DNA of 13,135 bases, taken from an uncultured Rhizobiaceae group bacterium (GTDB lineage: Bacteria; Pseudomonadota; Alphaproteobacteria; Rhizobiales; Rhizobiaceae). The stretch lies in the NCBI GenBank assembly GCA_937951455.1, contig CALFBU010000064.1:1-13135 (forward strand), written 5' to 3'. This document shows positions 7,502 to 13,135 of this stretch, in pieces. The position numbers and the translations under genes were made by a program. The notes under the pieces were generated by a model. The model did not search any database. It was not told where the DNA came from and saw nothing but the letters and a program-made list of their open reading frames with translations. Position 1 is the first letter of the stretch; the number at the start of each line of letters is the position of its first letter.

Positions 7502-7536
7502 TCTCTGCACTTATTTTAGTTTGCGGAGTATAGAAA

Positions 7537-8568
7537 ATGCAGTCTGGTCTTTCACTAAATGCCAATCGTCCTGGTAAAAGACTTTTCACACCGAACGCTC
7601 AGGCTCAACCTGAAAAGCGTTTTGAGTTCGATAAAACACTTATTGCGCTGATTTCATCTTGGGGTGGCTTGATTTGCGATTTTAGAATTCAAATCGGCAC
7701 ATTCTCTACAGAAATCGTTACGACCTATACTAAACCAAACATAATGCCTAACGGCAATTGGGTACAGATTATCGGTCACAGCAATGCAGGCGCGTTTTCT
7801 ATTTTCATGCCTTCACAGGCGGCCGCGCATATTTTGCAATTGGCAGATGATGATCTCAACATCGGAAAACTTGAAGGTGGCGATGCCGCACTGATTTTCG
7901 AACATTTGTTCACTTACCAAATCAGCACACTTGAAAACCTGTTGGGTGCCGAACTTTCAATCGTTTCAATTACAGATGTGGACGCACCTGTATCCGGCGA
8001 ACTGCTGGGTTTTGAATTCGACATCGAAGGTGAAAAACATCAAGGCGCAGTACAGATTGCTGGCGATCTTCATTATCAGTGTGAAAAGCTGGCCGCAAAG
8101 CACAGCTTTCCTGAAGAAAAACAAATCGACAATCGCATGATAGTTCATCTGGGCCCTGTCGTTGTAACCGCCAGACAAGCTTACCTTGCTCGCATCGGCG
8201 AAATGATTGACTGCGGTGTAGAACCATCGTCGGTCATCAAGGGTGTTTTAATGCGCTCAGATGGCCGCTACTGGCCGATCCATATTGAAGATGAGCAGGT
8301 AGAAATTGCAGGTCCTCTGGCGGGGCCAGTGCAAATCTCAAATGAGACAACCGAGCATGTGTTCGTAACTTTCGGCCTTGGCGAAGTATCCCTCTCCGCT
8401 TTTGAGAGACACACGCTAAGCGAAGGCGCGAAAGTGAACATTCAACGTCTACCAGAAAATGGTGCGGATATTTATTATCAGGCACGTCCGTTCGGCAAGG
8501 GGCACCTATCCCTCTTGGGTTCAAACCTGTCCGTCACGCTCGATAGCATCGGCGCTTTCAAAGTTTAA
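7537..8568 (+). CDS. sctQ: SctQ, cytoplasmic ring / sorting platform protein (RhcQ/YscQ, SpoA domains)
   Basis: 343 residues. The N-terminal region (1-200) is variable. Around 203-265 is the first SpoA-like segment, including V-V-V-T-A-R-Q near 208 and the sequence L-M-R-S-D-G-R-Y-W-P-I. The C-terminal SpoA domain (about 273-338) begins H-V-F-V-T-F-G-L-G-E-V-S-L, continues to L-S-E-G-A-K-V, and ends in G-K-G-H-L-S-L-L-G-S-N-L-S-V, a looser version of the usual end. SctQ forms the six pods of the sorting platform and binds SctL and SctK. A GGAG ribosome-binding site precedes the ATG. An internal in-frame ATG at codon 239 with its own Shine-Dalgarno-like AAGGG could give a short C-terminal product, entered separately. 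The gene is followed by a 52-base gap, then sctR. Confidence 0.93.
   Translation: MQSGLSLNANRPGKRLFTPNAQAQPEKRFEFDKTLIALISSWGGLICDFRIQIGTFSTEIVTTYTKPNIMPNGNWVQIIGHSNAGAFSIFMPSQAAAHILQLADDDLNIGKLEGGDAALIFEHLFTYQISTLENLLGAELSIVSITDVDAPVSGELLGFEFDIEGEKHQGAVQIAGDLHYQCEKLAAKHSFPEEKQIDNRMIVHLGPVVVTARQAYLARIGEMIDCGVEPSSVIKGVLMRSDGRYWPIHIEDEQVEIAGPLAGPVQISNETTEHVFVTFGLGEVSLSAFERHTLSEGAKVNIQRLPENGADIYYQARPFGKGHLSLLGSNLSVTLDSIGAFKV
8251..8568 (+). CDS. Possible internal-start product SctQ-C (105 aa) inside sctQ
   Basis: ATG at 8251 is codon 239 of sctQ, in frame. AAGGGTG at 8239-8245 precedes it by a spacing of about 7 bases, a plausible ribosome-binding site. The product would be 105 residues and contain the complete C-terminal SpoA domain. 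Short SctQ-C forms made by internal initiation are known from YscQ, Spa33 and SsaQ, where they pair with the full-length protein; SsaQ-S is of nearly the same length. Whether the start is used here is inference. Confidence 0.5.
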   Translation: MRSDGRYWPIHIEDEQVEIAGPLAGPVQISNETTEHVFVTFGLGEVSLSAFERHTLSEGAKVNIQRLPENGADIYYQARPFGKGHLSLLGSNLSVTLDSIGAFKV

Positions 8569-8620
8569 ATACCAACACTTAACTACTTAAAAACACACAC
8601 GTAGAACTGGAAAATTTAAG

Positions 8621-9268
8621 ATGGTCGGTGATAATTCTTTTGGAATTATAGTTTTACTTTTAGGCACAGCTTTCCTACCCATGGTAGCTGTGACCGTAAC
8701 TGCCTTTGCAAAAATTTCGGTGGTTATCTTCATCGTAAGACAAGCCTTGGGCATTCAGCAGTTACCACCAAACATCATTTTATATGGCTTATCTCTGATC
8801 TTATCAGTCTATGTGGCGATGCCAATTCTCAACGAAATTTATACCGTTTTGGAAGCTGATGGCTTTAATTATCAAACACTGGATGAGTGGATGGCCGCTG
8901 GTGAAAAGGCGATGATCCCACTTAAAGAGTTTTTAATAAAGCACACGGATCCAAAACAGCTAGAGTTCTTTAACGCTTCCACAACTCAGATTTGGGGCGA
9001 AGGTCTGGCTGCAACCACAAGTAAGGACTCCATGACCGTATTGGTTCCTTCATTCTTGCTATCAGAACTTACAAAAGCTTTTGAAATCGGCTTCCTGCTA
9101 TACTTGCCGTTCATGGCCATCGACATCATCATCACTACCTTGCTTGTGGCACTTGGCATGATGATGGTTCCACCAACCACAATCTCAATTCCATTCAAGT
9201 TGATGTTGTTCGTATTCCTGGACGGCTGGACCAAACTGGTTCACGGCCTGATCCTGACATACGTATAA
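8621..9268 (+). CDS. sctR: SctR, export gate membrane protein (RhcR/YscR/FliP family)
   Basis: 215 residues, family length. Four hydrophobic stretches are visible (about 8-30, 51-72, 155-182, 188-210). The C-terminal signature is strong: S-E-L-T-K-A-F-E-I-G-F at 148-158, then Y-L-P-F-M-A-I-D near 161-168, L-G-M-M-M-V-P-P at 178-185, P-F-K-L-M-L-F and D-G-W at 201-203. Five SctR copies with SctS and SctT form the helical export channel core. The ribosome-binding site is only a weak GGAA, and a 52-base gap precedes the gene. No motif is missing; nothing odd seen. Confidence 0.98.
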   Translation: MVGDNSFGIIVLLLGTAFLPMVAVTVTAFAKISVVIFIVRQALGIQQLPPNIILYGLSLILSVYVAMPILNEIYTVLEADGFNYQTLDEWMAAGEKAMIPLKEFLIKHTDPKQLEFFNASTTQIWGEGLAATTSKDSMTVLVPSFLLSELTKAFEIGFLLYLPFMAIDIIITTLLVALGMMMVPPTTISIPFKLMLFVFLDGWTKLVHGLILTYV

Positions 9269-9280
9269 GGGAGAAAACGG

Positions 9281-9550
9281 ATGGATGAAGCTCAGTTAAT
9301 TTCCTCTCTTTATAATATCTTTTATTATTCTGCAGTGGTGCTTGTACCCCCTCTATTGCTTGCAACGATCATTGCATTCATCGTGGGTCTGTTTCAGGCG
9401 GTAACCCAAATTCAAGAACAAACCCTACCGCAAACCATCAAGATTATGGTTATCGGCTTTATGCTAATCGCCTTTGGTGGTGTGTTAACCGCGCCACTTT
9501 ACACGGCATCAGATGAAATCTTCTCCCGCTTTCATGAATACTCAAAGTAG
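9281..9550 (+). CDS. sctS: SctS, export gate membrane protein (RhcS/FliQ family)
   Basis: 89 residues with two long hydrophobic helices (about 15-38 and 50-75) that together form a hairpin. The family pattern around residue 26-48 is present: P-P-L-L-L-A-T-I-I-A-F-I-V-G-L-F-Q-A, then T-Q-I-Q-E-Q-T-L. SctS packs around SctR and SctT in the gate, four copies per complex. The ribosome-binding site AAGGGAG is strong, and the gene lies 12 bases after sctR and 9 bases before the sctT start, in the invariant R-S-T-U order. Confidence 0.97.
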   Translation: MDEAQLISSLYNIFYYSAVVLVPPLLLATIIAFIVGLFQAVTQIQEQTLPQTIKIMVIGFMLIAFGGVLTAPLYTASDEIFSRFHEYSK

Positions 9551-9559
9551 GATTGTTTG

Positions 9560-10354
9560 ATGCCATCAGGTGAACTCTTCAACGCATTCCTGGATATCTT
9601 CGCAGATTACACCCCATGGGTAATTCTGGCGATGGCGAGACCTTTTGGGTTCACCTTGTTGTTTGCAATCTTCGCATGGACGCAAGTGGGCACAGGCATG
9701 TTGCGCATGGTTTTTGCGCTTGGCATCACGTTACCGCTTTTGGCAAATGGTGTCCCTTCATCGGAAATTGTGTTTGAGATGAACTTCATGGCTTTGCTGC
9801 TGAAAGAATTGCTCATCGGCGCTGTCCTTGGTTTTGCCTCTTCTGTTCCCTTGGCGATTGCCATTGCAGGTGGCGGCATCATCGATATTTACCGCGGCGC
9901 AATGCTCGGCATGCCTGATCCATCAGGCGGCGAAGTAACCTCTTATGGCAATCTCTTTGCCATCCTTACACTTTGGCTTTTCGCATCCATCGGCGGCTTT
10001 CAAATCGTTACGGGCACAATTTATACCAGCTATGACATTTGGGCAGTAAACAGTGTCTTCCCAAAGTTTGTACCCGGTGCGGATATCCTGTTGGAAATCC
10101 TTGAACATATTTTACTCAATGCAGTGGTGCTGGCTGGCCCGCTTCTCGTGATTATGTTCTTGTCAGATATCATCCACTTGATAGGTGCTAAATTCGGCAA
10201 GAACATCGATGTTGGTCACCTGACATTCTCAACCAAAAACCTGATCGCAATGATGATACTGCCACTTTTCCTTGTCATGTCGATCAGACTTTTCAAAGAT
10301 AACCTGGGCTTCTTGGCAACCGTGCCAGATCTTGTCCAGGGCATCATCAGATAA
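9560..10354 (+). CDS. sctT: SctT, export gate membrane protein (RhcT/FliR family)
   Basis: 264 residues from the ATG at 9560; a TTG immediately before could add one residue, but the AGGA site seven bases upstream of the ATG favours the ATG. Several membrane helices (about 17-40, 45-60, 72-105, 130-150, 178-205, 220-240). Family signatures seen: K-E-L-L-I-G-A-V-L-G-F near 82-92, G-G-x-I-D-x-Y-R-G-A near 107-116, and the cytoplasmic G-P-L-L-V-I-M-F-L-S-D-I region near 193-204. SctT is the single-copy partner that tops the SctR5-T1 core and links to SctU. The gene is tightly spaced with sctS and sctU. Confidence 0.97.
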   Translation: MPSGELFNAFLDIFADYTPWVILAMARPFGFTLLFAIFAWTQVGTGMLRMVFALGITLPLLANGVPSSEIVFEMNFMALLLKELLIGAVLGFASSVPLAIAIAGGGIIDIYRGAMLGMPDPSGGEVTSYGNLFAILTLWLFASIGGFQIVTGTIYTSYDIWAVNSVFPKFVPGADILLEILEHILLNAVVLAGPLLVIMFLSDIIHLIGAKFGKNIDVGHLTFSTKNLIAMMILPLFLVMSIRLFKDNLGFLATVPDLVQGIIR

Positions 10355-10363
10355 GGAACAACC

Positions 10364-11434
10364 ATGTCTGATGATAGTGAAGAAAAAACCCTCGAACCTT
10401 CCCAACACAAACTCAAGGAAGCTAGAAAAAAAGGCCAGGTAGCGCAAAGCTCTGACTTCGTTCAAAGCATGACGACTGTTGCAGGTATTTTCTACATCAT
10501 TCTCAATTGGACGAATTTTTCTGAATCATTTTCAGGCCTTTATCAGCTCTCGGTTCTATCTTTCCGCGAAGACGTAACAGAAATCGGATTGTCATTATTT
10601 TTGACCGTGGTTTTCGACGTCATGTACGCAATCGTACCCTTTGCTGCACTCGTCATCATGATCGGTCTGGTGGCCAACCTGCTGGACAAGCAAGGCATTC
10701 CTTTTTCGCTTGAGCCGTTAAAGCCCGATTTCAAGAAAGTTAATCCTGCGGAAGGCTTCAAAAAGCTTTTCAAAAAACGCAACATGGTGGAATTTGCTTC
10801 TTCACTGGCTAAACTCGTCTTTTGGTTTGTCATCACCTTTGTCTTTATCTGGTTGTTCCTGCAAACCATTCTGGCAAGTTTATATTGCTCCATAGGATGT
10901 ATCGCTGACAGTGCCATTTCTGCCGGAACCTTGATTCTGGCCACTGCTGTCGTCATGCTTTTACTCTTTGGCCTGCTCGATATGCCACTGCAAAAAATGC
11001 TCTTTCATGATGAGCAGAAAATGGGGCACAAGGAAGCCAAACGTGAGCAAAAGGAAATCAATGGCTCGCCTGAATTCAAACAGCACCAGAAAAGCGAGCA
11101 CCGTCGCATGATTGCAGAAGTATCTGGTCAGGCTCAAGGTTCAGGTCAGATCCGAGATGGCACAAGCGGTCTTACCATGATCCTGCGTGGCTCGGAATCT
11201 GCGGTTGGCATCTACTTCCACCCGGAACACTCCAAAGTGCCAGCGCTTGTTAAAGTCTTCTCAGGCGTGCGTTTTGCACGCGACATGAAAGCAGCGGATA
11301 ATAAAAACATTCCGGTAATTTTTGATCAGGCTCTGATGAGTGACATCCTGTCATCCGTGGAAGTCGGTAAAGCCATCCGCGAAAGACACTTCGAAAAAGT
11401 AGCCCGTGTTCTGATTGATATCGGCGCGTTTTAA
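10364..11434 (+). CDS. sctU: SctU, export switch protein with NPTH replaced by RGSE (RhcU/YscU/FlhB family)
   Basis: 356 residues. The N-terminal family start (E-K-T-L-E-P-S-x2-K-L-K-E-A-R-K-K-G-Q-V) is intact, followed by four membrane helices (about 34-50, 75-105, 150-178, 185-207) and N-P-A-E-G-F-K-K-L-F at 127-136. The cytoplasmic domain holds G-S-P-E at 234-237 and a long linker. At the autocleavage position, where SctU and FlhB normally have N-P-T-H before I-A-V-G-I, this protein reads R275-G276-S277-E278 then S-A-V-G-I, while the residues after it match the family (P-A-L-V, N-I-P-V, V-A-R-V-L). Without the asparagine the usual self-cleavage cannot occur. SctU normally controls the change from needle to effector export. 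AAGGA precedes the ATG. Last gene of the operon. Confidence 0.96.
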   Translation: MSDDSEEKTLEPSQHKLKEARKKGQVAQSSDFVQSMTTVAGIFYIILNWTNFSESFSGLYQLSVLSFREDVTEIGLSLFLTVVFDVMYAIVPFAALVIMIGLVANLLDKQGIPFSLEPLKPDFKKVNPAEGFKKLFKKRNMVEFASSLAKLVFWFVITFVFIWLFLQTILASLYCSIGCIADSAISAGTLILATAVVMLLLFGLLDMPLQKMLFHDEQKMGHKEAKREQKEINGSPEFKQHQKSEHRRMIAEVSGQAQGSGQIRDGTSGLTMILRGSESAVGIYFHPEHSKVPALVKVFSGVRFARDMKAADNKNIPVIFDQALMSDILSSVEVGKAIRERHFEKVARVLIDIGAF

Positions 11435-11729
11435 AGTAACTAAAAAAACCTGTCGAAATTGCAATCTGGAAAATACGAATTTGCTCGACCAGTTCAAAGT
11501 ATGAGACCAAACACCTAGTTTTTCAGATTAGGTCTTTGCTTCTGCACTTGGTATTTTTCACTAAAATTAAAATCATGAGTAAGTCGCTTATCTATTTTGT
11601 CTCTTCATTAGCAACTTAAGATCTATCAAAAGCCAAAATCAAGTTAGGCAACTTTACAATCTGTACCATAGGCGTTGATGACTTATAAATGCTATCTCGT
11701 AATAACTTACCAAGAACGGATTTTAGTAT
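11435..11729. other. Non-coding AT-rich gap with weak hairpins between sctU and an opposite-strand gene
   Basis: 295 bases between two converging genes; no credible ORF, RNA gene or repeat family seen. Three weak inverted repeats occur. GTCGAAATT (11452-11460) can pair with AATTT (11478-11482) and CGAC (11486-11489) with a 3-base bulge. ACCTA (11513-11517) can pair with TAGGT (11529-11533), overlapping an alternative AGACC/GGTCT pairing and followed by only a broken T run. AAGTT/AACTT (11641-11654), read on the minus strand, is followed by GATTTTGGCTTTT. One or two of these may end transcription from sctU and from the opposite gene, but none is a strong terminator. Confidence 0.4.
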
Positions 11730-12782
11730 TTACAATTCAATATCAGCAAAACCTTTGACCTCTAAAATAGCCAGCCAAATGTAGTCAATGGATAGTCCAA
11801 CAATGACTAAAAGAATTACCATAAAGCCAATGTTGACTAATTTTCCTGGATTGAATCTGATCGTCAATATAAGGATAACCAGTAAAAGCGAAGAAACCGT
11901 TGCTTCGAAGAAGCCTACGCTTTTTATGGTGGGAACTAACGCGGCAATACCTAAAGTAACCATCATAAAGAATCCCTTTTCATTGCTTTCTTTTTTTGTG
12001 ATAGCTTCTTTTTCTGTTTCATCATTTTGTTTATTTTTCTTGGTTTTGGTTTTATCACTGGGGATAAATTTAAGCGCAATAACTCCTGCAATCAGGACAA
12101 GGCCAGGAAAAACTGAAGATGCTAACCAATCAAAATATTGTACTTGGCTTAAGTTTTCGCGCCATTGATTTAATTCAAAATAGCTTAGTATATTTAGCAC
12201 CATTAAAGCTGAATATGCACCACCCACTATCACAAAAATAATTGCAGCTAAAATTGGAAACCGAACCTGTTCTAAGGTATTTATTTTTTTAAAAATGATT
12301 AATGTACCGAGGACGAGTATTGGAATGCAAGCGAGCCAGGCTACAAGCATAAATAGTGAAAAAAGCAGGTTCATGTAATTCAGAACAAATTGTATCATAG
12401 TACCGCTTAACAGTTCCCAAAGGTCTTCAAAAAATTGGGCGCTAAGCAGATATAAAATTACTATACCAATGACAATCGCGAGCATCACATCATATTTTGG
12501 TTTTGATTGATCAACGTCAGTTTTTCTTGACCTAAGCGCAGCTATTAAAACCGGTACAAAAAACACTAACGCAGTAAGGTAATCTTTTTGTTCATTGCTA
12601 AGATTTAGATTTAAAATCGAAAGCGCAAAATCCCATAGATTACGAGTTAAAACTTGCCATTTTTCGATAAGCCATTTGGCAAAATCACCAACAGTCAGTA
12701 TCAGAGATACATGTCCAAAAATAGTGAGCGAGGCAGGAACTGTAGAAAGTGTGCCTAGTAATGTTAACTTTTTTGGCTTCAT
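11730..12782 (-). CDS. Multi-pass membrane protein of unknown family
   Basis: 350 residues from the ATG at 12782; a TTG 15 bases upstream would give 355. Neither has a clear ribosome-binding site, so the start is uncertain. I do not recognise a family. About eight or nine hydrophobic segments are visible: one near the N-terminus (8-35), then after a W-rich stretch (K-W-L-I-E-K-W) segments near 65-80, 98-112, 132-158, 173-195, 220-240, and three or four after residue 275. Between, at about 243-270, is a long loop rich in Lys, Glu, Asn and Thr, likely cytoplasmic. The gene is visibly more AT-rich than the secretion genes and runs opposite to them, so it is probably not part of the T3SS and may have a separate origin. 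It could be a transporter-like or accessory membrane protein; nothing shows a substrate. Confidence 0.75.
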   Translation of the reverse strand: MKPKKLTLLGTLSTVPASLTIFGHVSLILTVGDFAKWLIEKWQVLTRNLWDFALSILNLNLSNEQKDYLTALVFFVPVLIAALRSRKTDVDQSKPKYDVMLAIVIGIVILYLLSAQFFEDLWELLSGTMIQFVLNYMNLLFSLFMLVAWLACIPILVLGTLIIFKKINTLEQVRFPILAAIIFVIVGGAYSALMVLNILSYFELNQWRENLSQVQYFDWLASSVFPGLVLIAGVIALKFIPSDKTKTKKNKQNDETEKEAITKKESNEKGFFMMVTLGIAALVPTIKSVGFFEATVSSLLLVILILTIRFNPGKLVNIGFMVILLVIVGLSIDYIWLAILEVKGFADIEL

Positions 12783-12980
12783 TTGAAAGGCTAACAATAT
12801 GATTAAAACAATTTTTATAGATAAATTATTACCTGAGTTTTGTCTACTTACGGTATGCTCATTTTAGTTTGCCCGTTATTAAATAAATATGGACAGATGC
12901 TAGCTTAATTTAAGTTACACTTACATCAACAAAGATTACTTCGACATCGATAATAATGACTACAATTCTAGGAAACCCAA

Positions 12981-13025
12981 CCCAAAAAAAGAAAAAGCCC
13001 CACGTGAATGAACACGAAGGGCTTT
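12981..13025 (-). terminator. Rho-independent terminator of the minus-strand gene at the window edge
   Basis: AAAGCCC (12994-13000) and GGGCTTT (13019-13025) form a perfect 7-bp outer stem, and CGTG (13003-13006) with CACG (13013-13016) an inner 4-bp stem with a six-base loop, separated by a symmetrical two-base internal loop. Read on the minus strand, the stem is followed by a T-rich run interrupted once (TTTTTCTTTTTTT, 12984-12996, partly within the stem). It lies 27 bases beyond the stop of the partial gene, a normal distance. On the plus strand no T run follows, so it is one-directional. Confidence 0.85.
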
Positions 13026-13052
13026 CTGCTAAATTTTAATTTTAGACTTAGA

Positions 13053-13135
13053 TTATCGAGCGCTCTGCTGTAGAGCACGCAAGTCAGCACCTTTTACAGT
13101 AGTGGTTGCCAAAGTCTGTTGAGCTTCAGCAATAG
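13053..13135 (-). CDS. C-terminal end of an unidentified gene (5' end outside window)
   Basis: The minus strand reads open from the window edge for 26 codons to a TAA at 13055-13053. The tail is Ala-, Gln- and Thr-rich (A-E-A-Q-Q-T-L-A-T-T-T, then K-G-A-D-L-R-A-L-Q-Q-S-A-R at the end), probably helical, without cysteine or aromatic residues. It is followed 27 bases on by a strong terminator, which supports it being a real and possibly well-expressed gene. Composition would suit a small abundant or secreted protein, but 26 residues are too few to name a family. Confidence 0.6.
   Translation of the reverse strand, partial: IAEAQQTLATTTVKGADLRALQQSAR

Noticed and set aside
10742..10753. N-P-A-E in SctU (residues 127-130) as the cleavage motif
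   Set aside because: It belongs to the conserved N-P-x-E-G-F-K-x-L-F segment of the membrane-proximal loop, far from the cleavage site.
11150..11210. A frameshift or sequencing error hiding an NPTH motif in sctU
   Set aside because: Neither alternative frame here encodes N-P-T-H, and the conserved residues resume immediately in the same frame.
11504..11537. Strong terminator directly after sctU
   Set aside because: The hairpin options are short and mutually exclusive, and the following T run is broken; kept only as a weak candidate within the gap entry.
12814..12846. Sigma-70 promoter for the minus-strand membrane protein (TAGACA, 17 bases, TATCTA)
   Set aside because: The -35 is good but the -10 matches in only about half its positions; in AT-rich sequence this is not distinguishable from chance.
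1..13135. Insertion sequences, CRISPR arrays, tRNA or rRNA genes
   Set aside because: Looked for on both strands; no transposase-like frame, repeat-spacer array or structured RNA gene was seen.

Overview
The window is the core of a type III secretion system (T3SS, injectisome) from a Gram-negative bacterium. Thirteen consecutive plus-strand genes fill positions 1 to about 11434, and most of the conserved export apparatus is present and intact. The gene order (TPR protein, sctV; then small secreted-type protein, sctI, J, K, L, N, O, Q, R, S, T, U) matches the nolB-rhcJ-nolU-nolV-rhcN-y4yJ-rhcQ-R-S-T-U order of the rhizobial (Rhc) T3SS family, so the host is probably a proteobacterium, perhaps an alphaproteobacterium. 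The base composition is lower in GC than that of typical rhizobia, so I do not name a genus; that part is inference.

Layout. (1) Positions 1-2661: the 3' part of a TPR protein gene and sctV, closely coupled. (2) Positions 2662-2817: a non-coding regulatory gap with a 20-bp-spaced direct repeat and a perfect 8-bp inverted repeat; a new transcription unit probably starts here. (3) Positions 2818-11434: one long operon. It encodes a 106-aa acidic secreted-type protein, the SctI inner rod, the SctJ lipoprotein ring, the cytosolic sorting platform and ATPase complex (SctK, SctL, SctN, SctO, SctQ), then the membrane export gate (SctR, S, T) and the switch protein SctU. (4) Positions 11435-11729: an AT-rich gap with only weak hairpins. 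(5) 11730-12782, minus strand: an AT-rich multi-pass membrane protein of unknown family, probably outside the secretion locus. (6) 12981-13025: a clear rho-independent terminator serving a minus-strand gene whose last 26 codons lie at the window edge.

How the parts work together: SctR/S/T/U form the export gate and SctV the nonameric gate ring beneath it. SctJ is an inner-membrane ring. SctK/Q/L bring substrates to the SctN ATPase, with SctO as its stalk. SctI anchors the needle. The secretin (SctC), the other inner ring protein (SctD), an obvious needle gene, a ruler (SctP), translocators, effectors and regulators are not recognisable here and would have to be outside the window.

The most interesting points are these. 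SctU lacks the NPTH self-cleavage motif (RGSE in its place), and no SctP ruler gene lies between sctO and sctQ, which suggests a changed or missing substrate-specificity switch. sctQ carries an in-frame internal start with a Shine-Dalgarno-like sequence that would give a 105-residue SctQ-C. The 106-aa protein upstream of sctI has a C-terminal helix resembling that of SctI, making it a candidate needle or second rod subunit.
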